A DNA stretch of 7,948 nt from Nitrososphaerota archaeon (GCA_031260365.1 JAIRJY010000088.1:1-7948), one strand, 5' to 3'; counted from the first letter of the stretch, positions 1-7,385 are shown. Notes: generated by a model not told the origin, from the letters alone. Made by a program: numbers and translations.

Positions 1-359
1 ATAGTTTTCCAGCCTAAAATGTTGCGTGCTGTACTGGCTATGTTTTGTGCTTCTTGCAGATTGTATTTTATCCAGTTTTTTGTGACACGTGTTTGGTAAA
101 CGTAAAGTCTTAAGAATGATTGGATGCCGAGGTTGAATTCTTCGATTTTTTCAGGTGCAATGACATTGTTTATAAATTTGTCAATTAAGTTTTTACAACG
201 AGTTGTTTCTACTACTAAACCATAAGCATAACGAATAGCATTTGAGTTAGTTTCGTTTAATTGTTTAATTGTTTTTATTAACGCAATGCGTTCGCTTAAG
301 CGTTGCATTTCAATCCAACTTAGCGTTTCAATAGCAATTGTCCAAGCATTCTTTAACAC
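1..359 (-). CDS. RsmB/NOP2-type RNA m5C methyltransferase, N-terminal NusB-like domain (partial, cut by window edge)
   Basis: The frame is open from a GTG at 359 down to base 1 (119 codons plus two bases) and continues outside the window. The translation begins MLKNAWTIAIETLSWIE and is mostly helical; it contains IRYAYGLVVETTR, then NLIDKFINNVIAP, then FLRLYVYQTRV. This order resembles the NusB-like RNA-binding domain at the N terminus of RsmB-type 16S rRNA cytosine-C5 methyltransferases, where a Leu-rich helix ending in YQ is typical. The SAM-binding catalytic domain would lie to the left and cannot be seen. An alternative GTG at 386 would add nine residues (VFNVNCEFI) and has a weak AGG six bases upstream; I prefer 359 because the family-like sequence begins there. 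An in-frame TAA lies upstream of both. The gene is transcribed divergently from the polymerase. A stand-alone NusB-like protein cannot be excluded from this fragment. Confidence 0.62.
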   Translation of the reverse strand, partial: MLKNAWTIAIETLSWIEMQRLSERIALIKTIKQLNETNSNAIRYAYGLVVETTRCKNLIDKFINNVIAPEKIEEFNLGIQSFLRLYVYQTRVTKNWIKYNLQEAQNIASTARNILGWKT

Positions 360-403
360 TATAAATTCACAGTTTACATTGAACACAATCTGCCTAATTA
401 AGA

Positions 404-424
404 CTTAAAAAATGAATTAAAAAA
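404..424 (-). promoter_or_regulatory. Candidate TATA region for the RNA methyltransferase gene
   Basis: Read on the minus strand, two T-rich, TATA-like boxes occur in tandem, TTTTTTAAT (424-416) and TTTTTTAAG (412-404). A start site about 25-28 bases further on would fall near 380-393, just before or at the alternative GTG at 386 and about 20-35 bases before the GTG at 359. The sequence is too AT-rich to choose between the two boxes. Confidence 0.3.
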
Positions 425-636
425 TTACATGGTCACATACGTGGTTGCTTATGAAAAAGTCACTCGCGTATTGTAAATGTGGGTTAATGTGCTTTTCATG
501 TATAAGATAAAAATATCGAAGAACAAAAAAGGCAAAGAGATAGAAAAATAACATCTTGACAATTATGGATCTTTGTAATTGAATCATTCATAAATAGCTT
601 TGTATTTGGTAAGGTAAAGCTTTTAGTCGGTTGATG

Positions 637-646
637 TTATAAAAAA
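637..646 (+). promoter_or_regulatory. TATA box of polB, placed for a leaderless transcript
   Basis: TTATAAAAAA is centred about 27 bases before the A of the polymerase ATG at 668. That is the usual distance from an archaeal TATA box to the transcription start, so the mRNA would begin at or next to the start codon. A second TATA-like stretch, CATAAATAG near 589-597, could instead give a leader of roughly 45 bases. There is no convincing ribosome binding site: the GTGA at 664-667 abuts the ATG, and an AGGA near 652 is about 12 bases away. Confidence 0.5.
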
Positions 647-667
647 GACTCAGGAACAGAAAAGTGA

Positions 668-3421
668 ATGGTACAGAATAGAACCTTAGAGTCATTCTTT
701 GTAGAAGAGAACACACAAGTAGTACCACAATCAGTTAAAGTAGCGCAAGCTGAAAAGGAACCTAAACCTCAAACAACATCAGAAGAGAAAATTGTTGAAG
801 AAAAAACTGTTAAGTCAACAGTAAAAAAAGAAATAAGAACACATGTTTTACCGCCAATCGCTCCCTTTGACCTTCCACCGTCTTATGTTGTCTCTGCAGC
901 TTATGATGGTCGCCAACAAAAGGTAATTATAAAACTTTATGAACCGGAGTCGGGCGAATTATATTTTTGGTATGATAATAGAGGGCATATGCCTTACTGC
1001 TTAACCAATCTGTCAAAAGAAACTGTTTTACAGTTTGAGCGAATTATAAAACATAATGGATATGCTAACTGTGTAAATGAACAGAGATTCGATCCATTAG
1101 CCAATCAAGTCATTCAAGTAACAAAAATCGTTGCCAAAGATCCCCTAACAATCGGGGGCAGACCAAATGGTACGATAAGAGATATAATTCCAGAAGATCA
1201 CCTGCAGGTATGTGGCTGTCAAATTCGAGATAGCAACACCAAAATTTGGGAGTCTAAAATCAAGTATTATCAGTCATACATTTATGATCAAAAAATTTTG
1301 CCTGGAATGATTTATCAAATAAAAGAGGGTAATCTGGAAGAGGCACCTGTTCATGTAGAAGTAGAGCAAGCACTTGGAAGAATACGTGAAATTTTCAGTG
1401 ATGAAACGGTTGAAGACCAAGAGTTTGTTGAGATGTGGGCTAAGCTTTTGGAGTATCCGGCGCCTAAATTTCGTAGAGCAGCTATTGATATTGAAGTTTA
1501 TTCGCCACTATCTAATCGCGTTCCTGATGCACGTGAAGGGTCCTTTCCAGTTATTGCGTGTTCGGTTTACAACTCTGATGGGGACAAAAAAGTTCTTGTT
1601 CTCAAAAGACGAGATCGTCCAAACGAGAAACTTGAACCACAGGTTGATATAGAAGTAGAGTTTTGTGACACTGAAGAAGAACTATTGCGTCAAGTTTTCA
1701 AAGTTTTAAACGAGTTTCCATTCATTTTAACGTTTAACGGCGATGATTTTGACCTTCGTTACTTAGTCCATCGAGCAGTAAATCTTGGGTTTACAAAAAA
1801 AGACATACCAATTGATGTTGGAAAACGTGTATGTCTAATAAAATATGGCATACACATAGATCTTTACAAGTTCTTCTTCAATCGCTCAATTCAAATCTAC
1901 GCGTTCAGCAACCGCTACAAAGATGTCAGTCTTGGCGATGTAGGTACCGCGCTTTTAGGAATTGAAAAAATCCATTTAGACAAAGCCTTTGGTGACCTTA
2001 CATATAGTGAACTCGCACGTTATTGCCTTCGTGATTCAGAAATTACCTACAAATTGACAAGTTTTGAAGATGACTCCGCTATGAAACTGATACTGGTACT
2101 TGCACGTATAAGCAGCATGCCAATGGAAGACGTTAGCCGCCAAGGAGTCAGCCGTTGGATACGCAATTTTATGCACCGTGAACACCGCAAACGTGGACTT
2201 TTAATTCCAAATACTGAAGACATTTTAACTAAGAAAGGCAAAACTAGTACAACAGCAGTGATTAAAGGTAAAAAATACAAAGGAGCAATCGTTGTCGAAC
2301 CTACACAGGGTGTTCACTTCAATGTTGCAGTGATGGACTTCCCCAGTCTATATCCATCAATCATCAAAGTTTGGAATCTTGGTTATCAATCAATCGACTG
2401 CAATCATCCAGAATGCAGGAGTCGAATGATTCCAGATACAACTCATTGGGTTTGCACAAAAAAACGAGCACTCGAAAGTTTACTAATTGGTTCACTTAGG
2501 GATTTGCGCGTAAAATGGTATAAAAACCGTGCTAAAGATAAAACAGTATCACCTGAACTGCGAAATTGGTACAATATAGTACAAGGAGCACTTAAAGTCA
2601 TTTTAAATGCTAGTTACGGCGTTTTTGGGGCAGACAGTTTTGATCTTTATTGTCCACCAGTTGCTGAAGCAACAGCTGCGATTGGACGCTATAGCATCAC
2701 ACAAATCCTTGAACACGCTGAAGCTACAGGCGTAAAAGTACTCTATGGGGACACAGATAGTTTATTTCTTAAAAATCCATCTAAAGAACAAATTGAAGAA
2801 GTATCGCAGTGGACAGAGAAAAATTTGAACATGAACATTGATGTTGATAAAGTTTATAGATACGCCGTTTTTAGTGCGCGTAAAAAAAATTATTTAGGAG
2901 TTTTAGAAGATGGCACAGTTGATGTAAAAGGCTTAACAGGTAAAAAGAAACATATTCCAATTTTTATCAAAGACGCGTTTAACCAAATGAAAGAACGTCT
3001 TGCAAAAGTTAAAACACCAATTGAGTTTGAAAGTGCAAAAAAAGACATATCAAACATTGTTAAAGACAGATATATGCGATTAAAACGGCGTGAATGGACT
3101 GATAACGCAGAACTTGCATTTCATGTTGTATTAGGTGATGATCTTAGTAAGTATACAAAAACGACCCCGCAACACGTAAAAGCGGCAGTTCTTTTACAGA
3201 AAAGCGGAAAAGAATTACGAGCAGGTGATCTGATAAGTTTTGTAAAAGTCAACAGCAACAAGGAGCGCGTAAAACCTGTCGAGTTGACTTATAAAAACGA
3301 AATTGACACTGACAAATACATAGCATATCTGCAGTCAACTTTTGACCAAGTATTAGACGCGTTAGGGCTAAACTTTGATGAAATTATTGGCTTGACAAAA
3401 TTAGCTCAATTTTTTATTTAG
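668..3421 (+). CDS. polB: DNA polymerase family B (PolB1/Dpo1-like) with 3'-5' exonuclease
   Basis: This is a template-directed DNA polymerase with proofreading, expected to act in chromosomal replication. Its 917 residues are near the usual length of crenarchaeal PolB1. Residues 12-60 form a charged, low-complexity linker before the N-terminal domain. Exonuclease motifs are intact: Exo I AIDIEVY (D274, E276), Exo II NGDDFD (N357, D362), Exo III YCLRD (Y452, D456). Polymerase motifs are also intact: A DFPSLYPSII (D557), B KVILNASYG (K643-G651), C YGDTDS (D695, D697), followed by KKNYLG (739 on) and a thumb with TPQHVKAA. Both ends carry PCNA-binding-like motifs (TLESFF at 6-11, KLAQFF at 911-916), and C578, H580, C583 and C596 could bind a metal in the palm. 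An in-frame TGA lies directly before the ATG, so this is the earliest possible start. The 3' end overlaps the convergent transferase gene by four bases. The PolB1 subfamily assignment is by remembered similarity to Sulfolobus Dpo1. Confidence 0.96.
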   Translation: MVQNRTLESFFVEENTQVVPQSVKVAQAEKEPKPQTTSEEKIVEEKTVKSTVKKEIRTHVLPPIAPFDLPPSYVVSAAYDGRQQKVIIKLYEPESGELYFWYDNRGHMPYCLTNLSKETVLQFERIIKHNGYANCVNEQRFDPLANQVIQVTKIVAKDPLTIGGRPNGTIRDIIPEDHLQVCGCQIRDSNTKIWESKIKYYQSYIYDQKILPGMIYQIKEGNLEEAPVHVEVEQALGRIREIFSDETVEDQEFVEMWAKLLEYPAPKFRRAAIDIEVYSPLSNRVPDAREGSFPVIACSVYNSDGDKKVLVLKRRDRPNEKLEPQVDIEVEFCDTEEELLRQVFKVLNEFPFILTFNGDDFDLRYLVHRAVNLGFTKKDIPIDVGKRVCLIKYGIHIDLYKFFFNRSIQIYAFSNRYKDVSLGDVGTALLGIEKIHLDKAFGDLTYSELARYCLRDSEITYKLTSFEDDSAMKLILVLARISSMPMEDVSRQGVSRWIRNFMHREHRKRGLLIPNTEDILTKKGKTSTTAVIKGKKYKGAIVVEPTQGVHFNVAVMDFPSLYPSIIKVWNLGYQSIDCNHPECRSRMIPDTTHWVCTKKRALESLLIGSLRDLRVKWYKNRAKDKTVSPELRNWYNIVQGALKVILNASYGVFGADSFDLYCPPVAEATAAIGRYSITQILEHAEATGVKVLYGDTDSLFLKNPSKEQIEEVSQWTEKNLNMNIDVDKVYRYAVFSARKKNYLGVLEDGTVDVKGLTGKKKHIPIFIKDAFNQMKERLAKVKTPIEFESAKKDISNIVKDRYMRLKRREWTDNAELAFHVVLGDDLSKYTKTTPQHVKAAVLLQKSGKELRAGDLISFVKVNSNKERVKPVELTYKNEIDTDKYIAYLQSTFDQVLDALGLNFDEIIGLTKLAQFFI

Positions 3422-3430
3422 ATAAAAAAA
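3409..3430. terminator. Possible bidirectional T-run terminator at the convergent gene ends
   Basis: The plus strand has six T at 3410-3415, at the very end of polB, and the minus strand has seven T at 3430-3424, at the very end of the transferase gene. The segment between is nearly palindromic. Archaeal transcription often stops at short T-runs, so this spot could stop both convergent transcripts, but each run also encodes the final Phe residues of its protein. Confidence 0.35.
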
Positions 3431-4305
3431 GAAATGCAAGAGTAGATAAATGCAGCCAGTGTAAATACTGCAATTATTGCTGAGATTATCATTACTATTT
3501 TTCGTTCAGTTAGTGGACGATGATAAGTTATAGCTGTAACTAAACTACGTTTATGATCAGATTCAAGTTTATTATCTTTGAAGTTGATTAGTGCTTTTTT
3601 ACGAGTAACGAAAACTGTTAACAGAATTAGAGAAGAATTGAAAATATAAGGTATCATTGAAACTAGCAGACCAATTTTCACATCAGCAATAATAGCAAAA
3701 GCCGCAATAGACATGCCAATTGCAAAACTTCCAGAGTTACCTACAAATATTTTTCCTTGCAGGTTTAGCATTGTGAGGATTAACCAGAAAATTATTGGAC
3801 CAACCATTAACAAATAATGATATGATGTTAATGCGGAAATGCTCATTAAACCTATAAACACTATTACGGGACAAATAGTTTCAAGACCGTTAAATCCACC
3901 AAGCATGTTAACTGCATTGGTTACGATCATTACGATCAAAGGAATTATTATGTAGAAGTACCAAACGCCGAAGTCAACAAAACCAATAAAAGGTAAAGTG
4001 ATTGATGTACGGGCGTTCATAGCTATTGCAAAATAAATCAGAGGTAACGCAGCAATTAATGGCATAAATGCTTTGTATCGCCATTTAATATCCATCCAAT
4101 CATCAAGTAATCCCATAAATCCGCCGAAAAGAACACAGACTGCAAGAGTTAAAGGTGCAGAAATACCAGATGGAAATAAAGTATTTTCACTAATAAAGTA
4201 AAGTACAAAAAGGTAGACGGTTGTAAATAAGACGTATAATACGCCTAAACCGTTTGGAACCAAGGGTTTTCCATTTTTATGTTGATCAGGAACTTGGGGA
4301 AACAC
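3418..4305 (-). CDS. Polyprenyl-phosphate sugar-1-phosphate transferase (MraY/WecA/ALG7 family), lacking the first membrane helix
   Basis: This is an integral membrane enzyme expected to move a sugar-1-phosphate, probably GlcNAc-1-phosphate, from a UDP-sugar to dolichyl/polyprenyl phosphate, starting a lipid-linked glycan. Numbered from the GTG at 4305 (295 residues), the family marks are: DQHKNGKPLVPNGLG (7-21) as the cytoplasmic D-x-x-K loop; GLLDDWMDIKWRYK (65-78) with the acidic D68, D69 and D72; NAVNMLGGFNGLE (130-142); and GKIFVGNSGSF (184-194). About nine hydrophobic segments can be counted. The helix that normally precedes the D-x-x-K loop is missing, and N190 replaces the usual Asp of the G-D-x-G-S motif. 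I chose GTG 4305 because GGTGA lies eight bases upstream; GTG 4317 would add four residues but has no such site, and an in-frame TAG directly precedes it. The gene lies 34 bases after aglB, and its stop overlaps polB. The sugar specificity is inferred. Confidence 0.85.
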   Translation of the reverse strand: MFPQVPDQHKNGKPLVPNGLGVLYVLFTTVYLFVLYFISENTLFPSGISAPLTLAVCVLFGGFMGLLDDWMDIKWRYKAFMPLIAALPLIYFAIAMNARTSITLPFIGFVDFGVWYFYIIIPLIVMIVTNAVNMLGGFNGLETICPVIVFIGLMSISALTSYHYLLMVGPIIFWLILTMLNLQGKIFVGNSGSFAIGMSIAAFAIIADVKIGLLVSMIPYIFNSSLILLTVFVTRKKALINFKDNKLESDHKRSLVTAITYHRPLTERKIVMIISAIIAVFTLAAFIYSCISFFI

Positions 4306-4313
4306 TGTAGATG

Positions 4314-4318
4314 TCACC
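4314..4318 (-). promoter_or_regulatory. Ribosome binding site GGTGA that decides the transferase start
   Basis: GGTGA sits eight bases before the GTG at 4305 and overlaps the alternative GTG at 4317. The spacing favours initiation at 4305. Confidence 0.55.
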
Positions 4319-4339
4319 TAACGTTATCAATTAGGGTTT

Positions 4340-6568
4340 TTAGTTAGCCGCGTTGTATGCATCCCAATCTATTGAATAGAGACCAACTAAAGGTACTATA
4401 GTTGAGCCATATGGATTTAATGCAATTTCTGCACCATTGCCTGAAAGGTATTCAAGTTTGAAGTAGTCCAAATTTACTGATTCGCCATAAAGCGGTTCAA
4501 CAAGACCATAAGTACTCATAGAGAACTCGTTTTCAATATCAGCTAACAATTTGTATATCACAGAGTCCTTTCCTTGTTCGTTCCATACCCATTGGTCAAG
4601 TGTATACCCAAAATCATTTCGACCTGCCCATGCATTGTCAGCATCCATAAAGCCTTCTTGAATTAGGCGATCTTTTGCACCTCCAGATATGTCAGCCATC
4701 CACGCCCATTTGCCTTCATCACCGAAACCCCATGCTCCTGACTTGTAATTGCCATACTCATCTTGGTAAACTATCAGAACCGTGAAAACTAGGATATGTC
4801 GTACATTCTTTTGACCGTAAGTAGACAGCATTTTTAAGGATGATTTTTCGTCAGCCATATATATGAAGCCCAAGTTTTCTATTTGCGTACTGTTAATTGT
4901 AGCATTATCAGCAAGAGTAGTTACATTACCACTAACACTTAACCAATAACCGTAGTCCCACCACGCAACAACTACATCAGTCGATTTTAGCTCAGAATTG
5001 ACATAATTTAGCATATTTAACCATTGAGGCATCGGCTCGCTTGGAATTATCGGAAGTGCTGCAGAACTGATGGATGTAGGCGCATATGCTCCTGCAACGG
5101 CTCTGGGCATACCGCCTGTTTGCGGGGTAAAAGCAAATTGGGTCATAAGCAGAATAAATATGAACAGTATTCCAAGACCACTATATTCTTTACTAACGCG
5201 TAACAGTTTTCGCTGTGCCTTTGCAGCAGCATTTGGTGTTTCTTTAAACATAGCCATAAAGGGTTTTAACATTCCAACTATGCCTATACCAACAAATAAA
5301 CCAAATGCGGGTGCAAAAATCACAAGTAAACGCACCATTGAGGCACCAAAGTAAAGCCCAGTTATACCAAAGAGAAGCAGGAATACGTTACGGTTAGTTG
5401 GATTTTTCAGTACAAAATATAACCCAGTTAGGAAAAATATGGCACTTATGCCAAGTTCCATATAGAGATTACCCCATGCGGTGATCTTGTGTTCAGCTAC
5501 TGATGCAATTAACGGGGTGCTTGCACGAATAGATGGATTAATAACTGTAATGAATTTTCCAGCAATTTCTCCAACATATCCAGAGTATGCTAGTGGAATA
5601 ATGCTAACAAGCATTACAATAATCACTGCTACAGTTGCGAGTGTTAGAGTTTTTACTGAAACTTTGTTACGTGCGAATTCATTAATCAGCATTATAATGA
5701 AGACACCTATAACTGCGAGTATCGGCGCAGTTGTTAGATAAGAATAGCCAATCTGAGGAAATTGGATCGCTATAAGCAAGCTTAAACCCATGGCTATACC
5801 ATAACTAGTTAGTAATCGTTTGTCAGACCGTTTTAACACTACAAGTATAAACGCGAAAAGTGCTGTTAAACCTAAGACGTAATACGCTGCACCCCAACCA
5901 GTGATGAAATACGCTAAAGATAAGGCTGCACCGATAGAGTATATTAAACTACCACGTAGAGAATGTTTCGGATCTATTGACCGTAGGAAAAACAGTATAA
6001 AGAATAGTAAACCAATCATTCCAGGGAGTTCAGTGTCAAAAAACCCAAGAGAGCTTCTTTGCAAAAATGATGGAGCTAATGCCAGTGAAAGTGCTGCAAA
6101 TAAGCCAACTGCTCGTCCGCCCACATCTTTCCCGATGAAATAAAGAATTAAACATGACAGAGTTCCTAAAACTACAGTTAACACTGAACAAAACGCCATT
6201 AAATCAACATTAATACCTAAAAAGCTAATGGCAGTATATAACGCAGCTGCAGTCATAGGCAACGCTGGAAGAGATCTCGACATATCAAGACCCTGAGGAT
6301 ACCATTGCTGGTAATTGACCCAGTGACCAGTGTATGGTGAGAACAAACCGTTATCCACCATATAGCTAGTAAGACTGAATTGGTAATAGGGATCAAACTC
6401 ATTTAAGTGAATTTGACCTGTCGGTATTTCCCAGCGCATAGGTAAAATACGAACAGAAAATGCAACGAATAGTATCAAAATTAGCGCTGAAACTACAAGT
6501 ATTGTTGAATGATTAACTTTAAAGCGTTTTCTTAAAGATTCCAGACCATTAGTTTGACCTTTAGACAC
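4340..6568 (-). CDS. aglB: Oligosaccharyltransferase AglB (STT3 family)
   Basis: AglB transfers a complete glycan from its polyprenyl lipid to Asn in N-x-S/T sequons on the outer face of the membrane. The 742-residue protein starts with a basic cytoplasmic tail, a first helix at 21-40 and then the external loop motif NEFDPYYQ with D59. Further signatures are FFDTE (D178, E180), the loop motif SVAEH (356-360), the lipid-phosphate-binding Arg region MVRLLVIFAP (R413), WWDYG (536-540), and a DK-type motif GDEGKWAWM (D617, K620, M624). About a dozen membrane segments precede a soluble C-terminal domain from about residue 483. It is at the short end for archaeal AglB, and no extra C-terminal domain is seen. 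Three sequons, N548, N555 and N559, follow WWDYG. The GTG start has a strong TGAGGGG site five bases upstream. The gene sits between a methyltransferase and a lipid-sugar transferase on the same strand. Confidence 0.96.
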   Translation of the reverse strand: MSKGQTNGLESLRKRFKVNHSTILVVSALILILFVAFSVRILPMRWEIPTGQIHLNEFDPYYQFSLTSYMVDNGLFSPYTGHWVNYQQWYPQGLDMSRSLPALPMTAAALYTAISFLGINVDLMAFCSVLTVVLGTLSCLILYFIGKDVGGRAVGLFAALSLALAPSFLQRSSLGFFDTELPGMIGLLFFILFFLRSIDPKHSLRGSLIYSIGAALSLAYFITGWGAAYYVLGLTALFAFILVVLKRSDKRLLTSYGIAMGLSLLIAIQFPQIGYSYLTTAPILAVIGVFIIMLINEFARNKVSVKTLTLATVAVIIVMLVSIIPLAYSGYVGEIAGKFITVINPSIRASTPLIASVAEHKITAWGNLYMELGISAIFFLTGLYFVLKNPTNRNVFLLLFGITGLYFGASMVRLLVIFAPAFGLFVGIGIVGMLKPFMAMFKETPNAAAKAQRKLLRVSKEYSGLGILFIFILLMTQFAFTPQTGGMPRAVAGAYAPTSISSAALPIIPSEPMPQWLNMLNYVNSELKSTDVVVAWWDYGYWLSVSGNVTTLADNATINSTQIENLGFIYMADEKSSLKMLSTYGQKNVRHILVFTVLIVYQDEYGNYKSGAWGFGDEGKWAWMADISGGAKDRLIQEGFMDADNAWAGRNDFGYTLDQWVWNEQGKDSVIYKLLADIENEFSMSTYGLVEPLYGESVNLDYFKLEYLSGNGAEIALNPYGSTIVPLVGLYSIDWDAYNAAN

Positions 6569-6573
6569 AAATT

Positions 6574-6580
6574 CCCCTCA
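6574..6580 (-). promoter_or_regulatory. Ribosome binding site of aglB
   Basis: TGAGGGG lies five bases before the GTG start at 6568. This purine-rich site supports the non-ATG start. Confidence 0.65.
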
Positions 6581-6628
6581 CGTATAGTCATCTTTTGTTA
6601 GATTGTTTTGAGTATATCACTTATGTGG

Positions 6629-6638
6629 TTTATTTATG
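6629..6638 (-). promoter_or_regulatory. Candidate TATA box of aglB
   Basis: CATAAATAAA on the minus strand is preceded by GGAAAGC, a purine-rich stretch in the position of a BRE. Transcription would start near 6606 and leave a leader of about 38 bases containing the TGAGGGG site. It lies in the 90-base gap after the methyltransferase gene, so aglB may be transcribed independently as well as by read-through. Confidence 0.45.
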
Positions 6639-6658
6639 GCTTTCCAAAAACAACCGCT

Positions 6659-7375
6659 CTATGTGTTATTTAACGGCTTAACTATATGACATATGACCCA
6701 TGGGCTGTATCTACACAATTTTCTTAACCTAAGCACTCGCTCCAACCATATGAAAACGGGTACTAAACGATTCTGAGAAGTTCTTCCAAAAAGCAGCCAA
6801 TTAAAACCCCATGAAGTTTTACAAACAAAACCAGATTCAGGCAAATCCTGTAGAACGCCTTTAAAAGAGTGTAAATACGGTTTGCCTTTCAACCCTTTTA
6901 ATTTTCCTTTAAAACTTGATTTATTACCAAAAGACAAAACACAGCTTGAACCAAACTTTAACACACGACTACAATCATTTAAAGCAACATTAAGTTCAGG
7001 AACGTAATCTAACACTTCAATCATAAATACGGCATCAAAAACATCACTTTTAAAAGGCAAATACCGTGCATCTGCTGCTACAACACAAGTTTGCTTTGTT
7101 CGCTGTCTATGTCGTTTAAGTGAAGTCACATCAATATCAACGCCTACAACAGCAACAGCTGTTTTAGCGTTTAATGCAAAAAGAGAGATTCTGCCAGACT
7201 CTGCACCCACATCAAGAACGAGCCGCGTTTTAGAGAAGTCAACTTCTTTACTTATGAAATCCGTTTCCACTGCTGTCAAATATTTACCCATACGAGTTTT
7301 TTCGGCTAGTTCCCAATGAGTTTCGTGGATAAAAGCATCAGCAGCAGTGGTGTCAGAAATACTTGTTTTTTTCAT
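6659..7375 (-). CDS. Class I SAM-dependent methyltransferase (Methyltransf_11-like)
   Basis: The 238-residue soluble protein has the order of a Rossmann-type methyltransferase: motif I VLDVGAESGR (53-62, with D55, G57 and G61), the acidic ribose-binding motif GVDID (78-82), the adenine-region DARYLPF (102-108), and FDAVFMIEVLDYV (113-125). The N-terminal helix (HWELAEKTRMGKYL) and the C-terminal part (SWGFNWLLFGRTSQNRLV, then LERVLRL and SPWVI) probably shape the substrate site. The substrate cannot be read from the sequence. Its place between a zinc-ribbon gene and aglB suggests, but does not show, methylation of a glycan or lipid carrier. The ATG has GGTGA ten bases upstream, and the gene starts 19 bases after the zinc-ribbon stop, so the two genes form a transcription unit. 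A methyltransferase for a small metabolite is an open alternative. Confidence 0.88.
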   Translation of the reverse strand: MKKTSISDTTAADAFIHETHWELAEKTRMGKYLTAVETDFISKEVDFSKTRLVLDVGAESGRISLFALNAKTAVAVVGVDIDVTSLKRHRQRTKQTCVVAADARYLPFKSDVFDAVFMIEVLDYVPELNVALNDCSRVLKFGSSCVLSFGNKSSFKGKLKGLKGKPYLHSFKGVLQDLPESGFVCKTSWGFNWLLFGRTSQNRLVPVFIWLERVLRLRKLCRYSPWVICHIVKPLNNT

Positions 7376-7385
7376 AAAACTATAA

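Larger units (their letters stand above)
360..667. other. Divergent intergenic region between the RNA methyltransferase and polB
   Basis: This AT-rich stretch of about 300 bases separates two divergently transcribed genes. It holds TATA-like elements for both directions, described separately, and stop codons in most frames. I see no tRNA, no CRISPR-type repeat and no long inverted repeat. The only open frame of note is a 19-codon ATG frame at 451-510 with four cysteines, treated as a low-confidence observation rather than a gene. Confidence 0.7.

Noticed and set aside
420..600. Possible tRNA or small structured RNA in the divergent intergenic region
   Set aside because: No T-loop-like GTTCRA sequence, no cloverleaf pairing and no GC-rich stem could be found in this AT-rich stretch.
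1374..2280. Open frames at 1374-1652 (plus) and 2047-2280 (minus) inside polB
   Set aside because: Both are out-of-frame shadows of the polymerase, whose motifs cover the whole region in the correct frame.
4306..4317. GTG at 4317 as start of the lipid-sugar transferase
   Set aside because: It overlaps the GGTGA site and has no ribosome site of its own; the GTG at 4305 has ideal spacing. The difference is only four residues.
5070..6143. Plus-strand open frames at 5070-5354, 5481-5741 and 5901-6143
   Set aside because: They lie antisense within aglB, have no family-like sequence or supporting start signals, and arise from the codon pattern of the membrane protein on the other strand.
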